Source: Acidobacteriota bacterium (GTDB taxonomy: Bacteria > Acidobacteriota > Terriglobia > Terriglobales > Acidobacteriaceae). Taken from it: 9,547 nt of DNA. The DNA is taken from assembly GCA_021798235.1 (NCBI GenBank), contig JAJZMO010000159.1, positions 1-9,547 on the forward strand. Direction: 5' to 3'. The notes beneath the pieces are model-generated. The model was given only the letters and a program-made list of their open reading frames with translations. It made no database searches and was not told where the DNA came from. Positions 3,686 to 9,547 of the stretch are shown here, in pieces. How positions within the stretch are numbered: position 1 is the first letter of the stretch; each line of letters begins with the position of its first letter. Made by a program: the position numbers and the translations under genes.

Positions 3686-5242
3686 ATGTCCTACGCTCAG
3701 CATTTCAAGAACACTCCGCAGTCTGAGCCGATCTTCGGCAAGCCGATGGTGAAGAATGCGGCCGGCGGCTACGTCTTCGAGGTGGATGATTGGCAGCGCC
3801 TTCGTCGATTCCTCATCCTGGGCTGCGAGGGCGGCTCGTACTACGAGAGCGAGCGCAAGCTGACGCTGGAGAACGCTGCGTGTGTGCAGCGCTGCCTCGC
3901 AGCGGACGGCCCGCGCACCCTGCAAATGATCGTGGAAGTGTCCGATCAGGGCCTCGCTCCGAAGAACGACGCAGCGATCTTCGCCCTGGCGATGGCCACG
4001 CACTTCGGTAACGAGGAGACGCGCCGAGCGGCTTACGCAGCGCTTCCGCAGGTCTGCCGCATCGGCACGCACCTGTTCCAGTTTGTCGAGGCGCGCGAGG
4101 CGATCGGCGGCGGCTGGGGAAAGGGAATGCGTCGGGCTGTGGGGCGCTGGTACAACCGGGATGATCTGGTGCTTCAGGCTCTCAAGTATCAGCAGCGCGG
4201 GGGCTGGTCGCACCGTGATGTGCTTCGGCTGGCTCACCCGGAACTTCCGACGCGCGCCAAGGTGCTCGATGCGATCTGCCGCCCCGAGAAGTGGGTGGAA
4301 GTGCAGGATCGGCTGGCAGAGGGCTATGTGCGGCTGCAGAAGGCGACTACGGCTAAGGAAGCCGCACGCATCATCATCGAGTACGGCTGCCCGCGCGAGT
4401 TCGTCCCGACGCAGTTCCTGACCGAGCCGGCAGTGTGGGCTGCTTTGCTGCCGCATATGCCGATGACGGCGCTCGTGCGTAACCTTGGCAATTTGTCCAA
4501 GAGCGGGCTGCTCGTGCCGCTGTCCGAGGCTGCCAAGACGGTGCAGGCGAAGCTGACGGATGCTGTACTGGTCAAGCGCTCCCGGCTGCACCCGTTTGCG
4601 GTGCTCCTGGCAGCCAAGACCTATGCTCAGGGGCATGGGATGAAGGGGAGTGGAACGTGGACGGTTGTGCCGCAGGTTGTGACGGCCCTGGACGAGACCT
4701 TCGAGCTGGCTTTCCAAAACGTCGAGCCGACCGGCAAGCGCTTTGTGCTGGGAGTAGATGTGTCGGGGTCGATGGGGGTGTCCTTGGGAGGCTCGGTGCT
4801 GTCCGCTGCCGAGGCTGCGGCTGCGATGGCGCTCGTGACGGCGCGCACGGAGCCGAACTACTTCATCATGGGGTTTGCAACCGAGTTCAAGGACTTGGGC
4901 ATCACTGCCAAGGATACACTGCCGACGGTCTTGCGAAAGACGCGCGATCAGAATTTTGGTGGCACCGATACGTCAGTTGCCATTGAGTGGGCGCTTCGTC
5001 AGAAGATCGAGGTGGACGTGTTCGAGATTCTGACCGACAACGAGACGTGGGCTGGCAACGTGCATACGTGCAAGGCACTTGAGAACTATCGTCGGCAGAC
5101 TGGCATCCCGGCCAAGCTGGCAGTTGTTGGATTCACGGCAACGCAGCGCAGCGTTGCGGATCGTGCAGACTTGAACAGCATGGACTTTGTTGGCATGGAT
5201 GCGTCACTGCCTGTCGCCCTTCGGGCTTTTGTGGAGCTTTAA
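3686..5242 (+). CDS. rsr: Ro60/Rsr orthologue (TROVE and vWA domains)
   Basis: This 518-residue protein is a full-length bacterial-type Ro60. ATG 3686 is chosen because GAGGAG (3674-3679) precedes it and the Ro family sequence starts there; the upstream in-frame GTG 3596 lies in the leader. The N-terminus (residues 2-55, ending FLILGCEGGSYY) and the HEAT-repeat ring (to about 350) are typical. W144-GKGMRRAVGRWY and W174-S-H176-R-D fall in the region that contacts RNA in Xenopus Ro. The C-terminal vWA domain keeps the MIDAS residues D358-x-S360-x-S362, T427 and D451. Ro proteins form a ring that binds Y RNA on its outer face and RNA 3' ends in its hole. In Deinococcus, Rsr and Y RNA tether PNPase. 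The four Y RNA units directly upstream make its RNA partners evident. The next gene begins one base after the stop. Confidence 0.95.
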   Translation: MSYAQHFKNTPQSEPIFGKPMVKNAAGGYVFEVDDWQRLRRFLILGCEGGSYYESERKLTLENAACVQRCLAADGPRTLQMIVEVSDQGLAPKNDAAIFALAMATHFGNEETRRAAYAALPQVCRIGTHLFQFVEAREAIGGGWGKGMRRAVGRWYNRDDLVLQALKYQQRGGWSHRDVLRLAHPELPTRAKVLDAICRPEKWVEVQDRLAEGYVRLQKATTAKEAARIIIEYGCPREFVPTQFLTEPAVWAALLPHMPMTALVRNLGNLSKSGLLVPLSEAAKTVQAKLTDAVLVKRSRLHPFAVLLAAKTYAQGHGMKGSGTWTVVPQVVTALDETFELAFQNVEPTGKRFVLGVDVSGSMGVSLGGSVLSAAEAAAAMALVTARTEPNYFIMGFATEFKDLGITAKDTLPTVLRKTRDQNFGGTDTSVAIEWALRQKIEVDVFEILTDNETWAGNVHTCKALENYRRQTGIPAKLAVVGFTATQRSVADRADLNSMDFVGMDASLPVALRAFVEL

Positions 5243-5243
5243 T

Positions 5244-5483
5244 ATGTCTCGTCCGGTACCCCGTAGAGGAAGTCGTAGTTTCAGCAATCGCATCTCCATG
5301 TACATTCCTCCTACGCTGATGAAAAGGCTGGAGGCGTGTTTAGAACGCCAATACGGGGGGCCGGACGGCATTCCATACGGTATCATGTCGGCCCTCGTGC
5401 GGCAGCTGTTGGAACAATACGTTGACGCCAGTGAGCGTCAGCGCAGCGTGCCACCACCTGTGCGAGTCAAGCGTGGAAGCTGA
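5244..5483 (+). CDS. Small basic protein, possibly ribbon-helix-helix
   Basis: ATG 5244 lies one base after the rsr stop, so the two are probably translationally coupled. The 79-residue product begins with a basic, Ser/Arg-rich segment (SRPVPRRGSRSFSNR). A strand-like ISMYIPPTLMKRLEACLER then leads into two helices (IMSALVRQLLEQYV). Strand, helix, helix in this order is the outline of ribbon-helix-helix DNA-binding proteins, and IPYGIMSALVRQLLE looks like the second helix. The fold is inferred by pattern only. Its position makes it a candidate regulator of the rsr operon or a partner of the Ro particle. Confidence 0.6.
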   Translation: MSRPVPRRGSRSFSNRISMYIPPTLMKRLEACLERQYGGPDGIPYGIMSALVRQLLEQYVDASERQRSVPPPVRVKRGS

Positions 5484-5655
5484 AGATCGGCGGCGGCTGA
5501 CTGCCCTACGAGCAGAACAGCTGGTACGGGAACTGACGCCGGATGAAGTGCAGGAGGTCGTTCGGCTGATGCGCGAAGAGCGCTTCAGCGCCCGGCCTGC
5601 GAAGAAACAAGCGCGCAAGCGCAAAGCGACGAGTGAGGAGTCAGACGATGAATAA
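5473..5655 (+). CDS. Hypothetical charged helical protein, 60 residues
   Basis: The most likely start is GTG 5473, overlapping the previous gene by 11 bases; TTG 5422 is an alternative giving 77 residues. Neither has a strong ribosome site. The product is a charged helix (MEAEDRRRLTALRAEQLVRE), then LTPDEVQEVVRLMREE, followed by a Lys/Arg-rich segment (PAKKQARKRKA) and an acidic end (SEESDDE). A basic patch with an acidic tail is common in small nucleic-acid-associated proteins. No family is recognised. Confidence 0.45.
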   Translation: MEAEDRRRLTALRAEQLVRELTPDEVQEVVRLMREERFSARPAKKQARKRKATSEESDDE

Positions 5656-5881
5656 GGTAGTGCCAGCCAAAATAAAGTTGATGGTGGAGTACAGAAATCC
5701 TACGCCTGCGCACTGCGATCTTGCAGTGTGGGTCAACGGTGGGTTTGCAGGAACGCTGCGATTGCGGCAGGAGGAGCTTTCTACATTTCAGGACGTGCTG
5801 ATTAACGGAATTGGCACAGATGTTGGAGACGAAGTGCTATTCAAGGGTTCTCCAGACTATAAACCCAAGCTGCCAAAATAG
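5648..5881 (+). CDS. Hypothetical protein, 77 residues
   Basis: ATG 5648 follows GAGGAG (5635-5640) at seven bases and overlaps the previous gene by 8. The product looks strand-rich (KIKLMVEYRNP, CDLAVWVNGGFAGTLRLR, DEVLFKGSPDY) with one helix (QEELSTFQDVLINGIG). This resembles a compact alpha/beta fold. No motif or family is recognised. Base composition is less GC-rich than that of the large genes around it, as for several of the small genes in this window. Confidence 0.6.
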   Translation: MNKVVPAKIKLMVEYRNPTPAHCDLAVWVNGGFAGTLRLRQEELSTFQDVLINGIGTDVGDEVLFKGSPDYKPKLPK

Positions 5882-5892
5882 GAGTCGTTGAA

Positions 5893-6138
5893 ATGCCTGA
5901 ACAGCAAGCACAAAAGAAAGCACGCGGCTGCGTCAAGCTGCGCCGTTGCAGCAAGTTCAAGATTTACTACAAGACACAGTTCCTGCAGACAGCGCGCAAC
6001 AAGGACAGGCGGTTGAACCGCCACTTGCGCTCGCACCCGAACGATCGGCAGGCGCGTGAGCGCTATGGCGAGAAGTCGGCAGCTGGCGTGCGGCTGAATC
6101 ACAAGGGCCGCAAGCTGGCGAAGCGTGTAGCATCATGA
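5893..6138 (+). CDS. Very basic small protein, 81 residues
   Basis: ATG 5893 follows AGGAG (5880-5884) at eight bases. The product is extremely rich in Lys and Arg over its whole length (KKARGCVKLRRCSKFKIYY, NKDRRLNRHLRSH, HKGRKLAKRVAS) and has few acidic residues, so a nucleic-acid-binding role is plausible. It carries two Cys at 12 and 18 and no recognisable domain. It lies in the same gene run as rsr, which makes it a reasonable candidate RNA-binding partner, but that is inference. The stop overlaps the next start (ATGA). Confidence 0.6.
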   Translation: MPEQQAQKKARGCVKLRRCSKFKIYYKTQFLQTARNKDRRLNRHLRSHPNDRQARERYGEKSAAGVRLNHKGRKLAKRVAS

Positions 6139-6320
6139 ATGACGAGCACATGGTATGCTCGAAGTATCTTGGGAATGGGTTGCGTGCCGTCTACGATACC
6201 GACCAAGAGCGTGTGCTAGTACAGCGCGTAAATGCCGACAACCAGACGATCGAGCTTGATAAACAGGCAGCCGAAGCACTTCTGCAATTTATGGCTGCCG
6301 TATGGGGAGACAGTCGATGA
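6135..6320 (+). CDS. Hypothetical protein, 61 residues
   Basis: ATG 6135 overlaps the previous stop in an ATGA junction, and its own stop overlaps the next start in the same way. The product has a strand-rich first half (YLGNGLRAVYDTDQERVLVQRV) and a C-terminal helix (KQAAEALLQFMAAVW). No family is recognised. The two coupling junctions are the main evidence that it is a real gene. Confidence 0.55.
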   Translation: MNDEHMVCSKYLGNGLRAVYDTDQERVLVQRVNADNQTIELDKQAAEALLQFMAAVWGDSR

Positions 6321-7267
6321 ACGAATTTCCAAAGGTGCTGGACAGCACGATGGTAACGGCTTTCAGAGCGTGCCCCGAGCAGTTCCGGCGCGAGTACATC
6401 GAGCACCTGCGGCCGGCTGCGCCGAACGTGCATCTGCACGCGGGTGCGGCGTTCGCCACGGGCATCGAGGCAGTGCGCAAAGCCTTCTACCTCAATAATG
6501 CTTCAGCCGAAGATGCGGAGCAGGCGGGCATCGTCGCGCTCACGGCAGCCTATGGGGATTTCCAGGCCCCCGAGGGAAGCGTCAAGACCTGTGCTCGGAT
6601 GGTCGATGCCCTGCGCTTCTACCTTCAGAATTACCCGTTGTCGCGTGAGAATGGGTACCCGCTCGTGCTTGGCGATGGCAAGCTGGCGGTGGAGTGCAAT
6701 GCGGCCGTACCGCTGGATACCCTGCACCCGGTGTCGGGCGAGCCGTTGCTCTACTGTGGGCGCATCGACGCCGCGCTCGTCTGGGATGGCACGGTGCTGC
6801 TGACGGACGAGAAGACCGCCAGCCAGCTCGGAGCACAGTGGGCCAGTAAGTGGACGCTGCGCAACCAGTTCTTGGGCTACATGTGGTTGATGCGAGCCTT
6901 CGGGGTGAAGGCTTCGGGCATGCTCGTGCGGGGCATCGCGGTGCTGGCTGAGAGCCGCAGCACGAATGCCGCACGCGCCGCTGCGAAGAAGCTGTACGAC
7001 ACGCAGAACACCATCATCCTCTATCCTGAGTGGATGATCGAGCGGTGGAAGGTACAGCTTGAACTGACCGCGAAGCGGATGGTGCGTGCTTGGGAAACGG
7101 GCGAGTGGGAGATGGACTTCGGAGATGCCTGTACGGCCTATTCCGGTTGTGCTTTCAAGCCGTTGTGCGAAGTGCAGCATCCTGAGAACTACATTGAGGG
7201 CAACTACAAGCAGGTAGTGTGGGAGCCCCTAACCAGAACCGAACGGGAGTCGAGCAATGTCAACTAG
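6317..7267 (+). CDS. Cas4/RecB-like PD-(D/E)XK nuclease with Cys cluster
   Basis: ATG 6317 has GGGGAGA at 6304-6310 and an ATGA overlap; an earlier in-frame ATG at 6302 adds only five residues and lacks a site. The 316-residue product has the RecB-type nuclease core: GRID with D151, then D164-E165-K166-T167 on the next strand, and a helix with Q and Y (RNQFLGYMWLM) after it. C19 near the N-terminus and C272-x5-C278-x5-C284 near the C-terminus are placed like the four iron-sulfur ligands of Cas4 and AddB, although the spacing is not the usual one. It probably degrades or trims DNA ends in phage recombination together with the ATPase and SSB-like proteins downstream. No CRISPR genes are nearby. 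Confidence 0.85.
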   Translation: MNEFPKVLDSTMVTAFRACPEQFRREYIEHLRPAAPNVHLHAGAAFATGIEAVRKAFYLNNASAEDAEQAGIVALTAAYGDFQAPEGSVKTCARMVDALRFYLQNYPLSRENGYPLVLGDGKLAVECNAAVPLDTLHPVSGEPLLYCGRIDAALVWDGTVLLTDEKTASQLGAQWASKWTLRNQFLGYMWLMRAFGVKASGMLVRGIAVLAESRSTNAARAAAKKLYDTQNTIILYPEWMIERWKVQLELTAKRMVRAWETGEWEMDFGDACTAYSGCAFKPLCEVQHPENYIEGNYKQVVWEPLTRTERESSNVN

Positions 7268-7535
7268 TGGTGCAGTTCTTGAGCAGTGCTGGACTGCCTA
7301 TTTGGCAGACCTGCAAAAGATAGACGGGCTGAAACCTGCGCACGTCCTTACGCTGCGATCTGCATTTTTGGTCGGGGCGTCAGCGGCGCTTGCGGCAGCA
7401 CTGGAGATAGAAATACGTATGGACCTCGAACAAGGTGAACAAGCGCCTTCGGCAACACGCAGTATCCAGCTCCGTGAACTGGCCGTCTTTATAAGCAACA
7501 GGATGAGGGAAGTTGGAACGGAGTTGAAGCAATGA
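7257..7535 (+). CDS. Hypothetical helical protein, 92 residues
   Basis: ATG 7257 lies inside the end of the nuclease gene, with GGGAG at 7245-7249, and its stop overlaps the ATPase start. The product appears entirely helical, with an Ala-rich central helix (FLVGASAALAAALEIEIRM) and a C-terminal helix (ELAVFISNRMREVGTEL). The Ala-rich segment is not long or hydrophobic enough to call a membrane span with confidence. No family is recognised. Its place between nuclease and ATPase suggests a role in the same pathway. Confidence 0.6.
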   Translation: MSTSGAVLEQCWTAYLADLQKIDGLKPAHVLTLRSAFLVGASAALAAALEIEIRMDLEQGEQAPSATRSIQLRELAVFISNRMREVGTELKQ

Positions 7536-8350
7536 AAGTTCCTGGCTGGAAGGTTTTGCTGGAAGGCCCGACCGGCGTCGGGAAAACAACGGCCATTCAC
7601 ACGCTTGTCGATATGGATATCGAAGTGTTCTACCTCAGTGTGGGAGAGGCGGCTGGCGTCGAATCGCTGCTCGGCTATTGGCGCGATCAGGACAAGCCGA
7701 TTCCCGACAACCTGCACTACTGCCTGCTGGAAGCGCCGCAGGCGGGCTTCAAAGAGCTGGAGACGATGGCAAAGAACATCAACATGCTGAGCTATGAAGC
7801 ACTTGCAAAGATGTCAGACCCCAACAGGTCGAAGCACAACCACTTCATCATGCTTCTAGGAGCGTTGTCGAAGTTCGTGGATCAGAACGGCAAAGACTTC
7901 GGCGCTGTGGATTCTTGGGACGGCAACCGCGTGCTCGTGATCGACTCTCTGACCGGCGTGAACAACGCTGCGATGTCGCTGGTGGTCGGGGCGAAGCCCG
8001 TGCGTAGCCTGCCTGACTGGGGCGTGGCGATGCAGCAGATCGAGTCGCTGTTGCGGTTGCTGACCGATGGGTGCGAGTGCAGCTTTGTTCTGATAGCGCA
8101 CGTCGAACGCGAGACAGATCAGGTGTTGGGCGGAGTAAAGCTGACGGTGGGGACGCTGGGCCAGAAGTTGGCGAGCAAAGTGCCGCCGCTGTTCAGCGAC
8201 GTGATCCTGGCACGCAGGGACGGAACGAAGTTCTTTTGGAGCACGGCTAATGCTCAGGCCGATTTGAAGGCCCGTAACCTGCCCATAAGCGACAACCTGT
8301 CGCCCGATTTCAAGCCGATCGTGGAGCGCTGGCGCAAGCGATTCGGTTGA
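7532..8350 (+). CDS. Sak4-like RecA-fold ATPase (phage recombinase)
   Basis: ATG 7532 overlaps the previous stop (ATGA) and has GGAG at 7520-7523. The 272-residue product has a Walker A loop at residues 12-20 (GPTGVGKTT) and a Walker B strand ending in D138 (RVLVIDSLTG). A later strand (SFVLIAHVERE) fits the sensor position of RecA-like ATPases, and KLTVGTLGQKLASKVPPLFSDVIL is typical of phage AAA/RecA-core proteins of the Sak4 type. Sak4 proteins are single-strand annealing recombinases helped by an SSB, and an SSB-like gene follows here. The length is in the usual range for the group. It should bind ATP and ssDNA in the cytoplasm during phage replication or recombination. Confidence 0.85.
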   Translation: MKVPGWKVLLEGPTGVGKTTAIHTLVDMDIEVFYLSVGEAAGVESLLGYWRDQDKPIPDNLHYCLLEAPQAGFKELETMAKNINMLSYEALAKMSDPNRSKHNHFIMLLGALSKFVDQNGKDFGAVDSWDGNRVLVIDSLTGVNNAAMSLVVGAKPVRSLPDWGVAMQQIESLLRLLTDGCECSFVLIAHVERETDQVLGGVKLTVGTLGQKLASKVPPLFSDVILARRDGTKFFWSTANAQADLKARNLPISDNLSPDFKPIVERWRKRFG

Positions 8351-8360
8351 ATAGTTGATG

Positions 8361-8395
8361 AAGTGAACTGAAGGCTGTTGAAGCCGTTGTTAACT
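8361..8395 (+). promoter_or_regulatory. Small hairpin in the leader of the SSB-like gene
   Basis: AAGTGAAC (8361-8368) can pair with GTTAACTT (8388-8395) with one mismatch, enclosing GGCT/AGCC (8373-8376/8382-8385). There is no T run, so it is not an intrinsic terminator. It ends just before the GGAG ribosome site (8397-8400) and might affect translation or mRNA stability. The support is weak. Confidence 0.25.
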
Positions 8396-8408
8396 TGGAG
8401 TAACTAAA

Positions 8409-8876
8409 GTGACTGATAGCGTATTTGATCCGAACACGTTCCTCGATGCCGAAACCACTGCGGCTTTTACTCGGCGTCCACCGATCCCGGCAGGAGTCGA
8501 ACTGTTGGGCATCATCGGTGAACCGCGCGTGCAGAGGTTCTCGAAGAAGGACGGCAGCGGGGAGTTCATGAAGGTCTTCATCCCGGTGACGGTCGATCTG
8601 ACGAGCTACCCCGAGGTGCATGCGCACGTTCAGCAGAATACCGTGATTCTGACGGACAACATGTTCCTCGATGTGACAGATGACGGTCGGCTGGACGATA
8701 CGCCGGGTCGCAATCTGCGATTGGGTAGCTATCGCAAAGCCACTGGGCTGAACGAGGAGGGCACACGCTTTACCCTGCGCATGCTGCAGGGGCGTACCGT
8801 GAAGGTCCGCATTCGGCAGGAGCAGGATCAGAACGGCGAGATGCGGGATGCGATCGGGAGCGTGGGGGCACCGTAA
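8409..8876 (+). CDS. Phage SSB-like protein
   Basis: GTG 8409 is preceded by GGAG (8397-8400) at eight bases. The 155-residue product resembles a phage family often placed next to Sak4-like ATPases and treated as single-stranded-DNA-binding. It has a beta-rich core (VELLGIIGEPRVQRF, FMKVFIPVTVDL) and an ILTDNMFLDVTDDGRL segment. The segment GRNLRLGSYRKATGLNE is followed by a final strand set (FTLRMLQGRTVKVRIR). An OB-like fold is inferred. The usual acidic tail of bacterial SSB is missing. It likely coats ssDNA for the ATPase upstream, whose gene ends 58 bases before. Confidence 0.65.
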   Translation: MTDSVFDPNTFLDAETTAAFTRRPPIPAGVELLGIIGEPRVQRFSKKDGSGEFMKVFIPVTVDLTSYPEVHAHVQQNTVILTDNMFLDVTDDGRLDDTPGRNLRLGSYRKATGLNEEGTRFTLRMLQGRTVKVRIRQEQDQNGEMRDAIGSVGAP

Positions 8877-8922
8877 TAGGGCAGGAGAAGTAGCTAAGGG
8901 TTAGTCTGCTACTGAACTTCCG

Positions 8923-8968
8923 GCTCCCGTGGCGAGGGGGAGCTTTTGAGTACCCTCGCCGACTTTTT
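8923..8968 (+). terminator. Intrinsic terminator with a competing upstream hairpin
   Basis: A perfect 8-bp stem GGCGAGGG (8931-8938) with CCCTCGCC (8953-8960) is followed by GAC and TTTTT (8964-8968), a standard Rho-independent terminator. An overlapping hairpin, GCTCCC (8923-8928) with GGGAGC (8938-8943), is followed by TTTT (8944-8947). The two share bases and compete. The terminator ends the recombination gene group. The 106-base gap 8877-8982 holds no gene. Confidence 0.75.
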
Positions 8969-8982
8969 GAATTAGCAGAGTC

Positions 8983-9303
8983 ATGTCTTCCAAAACAGCA
9001 TCTACAAGCAAGCTAGCTGCAGCCCGCGACGCTGCGCTGGTCTTTGCCCTGCTGTGGCTGGCGTTCGGCTCGATCCTCACCGTCCGCCGCTGGTACGACC
9101 GTCAGCAGCCGGCCGCGTGTTGGGTGTCGATGCGCATGCGCTGGAGCGAGCCGGCGGGTGAGTGGCTCGGTGTGCGCCTGCATCGAGCGTATCGCACGCA
9201 GGCGGAGTGCGTGGCGGCGACGCCGGTGACGATGTTGGAGACGGTGGGCAACGAGAGCTACCGCATGCAGTGGGCGTGCGTCAAAGTGTGGAGGGTGAGG
9301 TGA
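8983..9303 (+). CDS. Small membrane-anchored hypothetical protein, 106 residues
   Basis: ATG 8983 lies 15 bases after the terminator T run; the ribosome site is weak (AGCAGAG, 8974-8980). After a basic N-terminus (SKTASTSKLAAARDA) there is one hydrophobic span, about residues 17-33 (AALVFALLWLAFGSILTV), followed by Arg residues. This fits a single membrane helix or a signal anchor. The remainder has three well-spaced Cys and many Arg and Trp residues, and may be exposed to the periplasm. No family is recognised. No promoter is obvious, so transcription may depend on terminator read-through. Confidence 0.55.
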   Translation: MSSKTASTSKLAAARDAALVFALLWLAFGSILTVRRWYDRQQPAACWVSMRMRWSEPAGEWLGVRLHRAYRTQAECVAATPVTMLETVGNESYRMQWACVKVWRVR

Positions 9304-9547
9304 TGGCAGAGAAATTCCGCGAAGTCCAGCCGCTGCGAGACGTGCATGGAATCGTTGCTCAAGTCTGCAACGAGCGTTATGACGATAGCGGCGAACACTT
9401 CGGAGACAATTTTGGCTATCGCTCTGTTTACCTTGACATTCGGTGCATGTCAGTCCCCGAAGCCCGCGCCCTGCGCGACTGGCTCGACAAGGCCCTCCCT
9501 GAGCAAACGGTGACGGTATGTTGGACAGTGCCTGCCGACCAGGAGGC
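9303..9547 (+). CDS. Hypothetical protein, 3' end outside the window
   Basis: ATG 9303 overlaps the previous TGA by one base and has a good GGAGGG site (9290-9295). The 81 visible residues start MAEKFREVQPLRDVHGIVAQ. They continue with a strand-like SVYLDIRCMSVPEARAL and a helix (ALRDWLDKALPEQ). Strand and helix alternate, as in a small alpha/beta protein. No family is recognised. The frame is open to the window edge. Confidence 0.6.
   Translation, partial: MAEKFREVQPLRDVHGIVAQVCNERYDDSGEHFGDNFGYRSVYLDIRCMSVPEARALRDWLDKALPEQTVTVCWTVPADQE

Noticed and set aside
3683..4717. A 344-residue open frame on the - strand opposite rsr.
   Set aside because: It mirrors the codon bias of rsr, has a low-complexity Arg/His-rich content and no ribosome site, and every supported gene is on the + strand.
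6503..7180. A 225-residue open frame on the - strand opposite the nuclease gene.
   Set aside because: It is a shadow of the nuclease reading frame, with no start signal and no recognisable motif.

Overview
The window reads as the early or replication-side region of a tailed bacteriophage, or a prophage, of a Gram-negative and fairly GC-rich bacterium. The reasons are that every gene lies on the + strand, most genes are short and overlap at ATGA or TAATG junctions, many products are small phage-type zinc-binding or unknown proteins, and a phage recombination set is present: a Cas4/RecB-like nuclease, a Sak4-like RecA-fold ATPase and an SSB-like protein. I cannot name the host or the phage from sequence alone.

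Layout. Positions 1-1680 hold six overlapping small genes, three of them with Cys-based zinc motifs. A TTGACA promoter near 1683-1711 then starts a second group (1751-3093): a putative small DNA-binding protein followed by three unknown proteins. Positions 3094-3685 contain no protein gene. They carry a promoter and four tandem structured RNA units, then a structured leader. The gene that follows (3686-5242) encodes a full-length Ro60/Rsr (TROVE plus vWA) protein. Five small genes trail it (5244-6320), then the nuclease, a small unknown, the ATPase and the SSB-like gene (6317-8876). A strong intrinsic terminator (8931-8968) ends that group. A membrane-anchored small protein and a gene cut by the window edge finish the region.

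Most notable is the RNA array at 3141-3561. Each of its four units carries the Ro-binding signature of Y RNAs, G(C/T)CG(A/G)AG-N6-7-GGTTA(T/C)C on the 5' strand and a CACA-rich block on the 3' strand, framed by a lower and an upper helix. Units 1 and 2 also carry a complete circularly permuted tRNA-like module (T-arm, closed acceptor stem, D-arm) in place of the Y RNA loop, as in bacterial YrlA RNAs. Units 3 and 4 are minimal hairpins with a 19-nt loop. The predicted transcription start falls on the first base of the lower helix of unit 1. Together with rsr this looks like a complete phage-borne Ro-Y RNA ribonucleoprotein system with two structural classes of Y RNA.

How the parts may work together is inference. 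Rsr would bind all four RNAs. The tRNA-like modules would recruit or mimic tRNA partners, while the minimal forms would only occupy or gate the Rsr ring. Small neighbours, notably a very basic 81-residue protein, are candidate partners. The nuclease, ATPase and SSB set would serve phage DNA recombination and replication.
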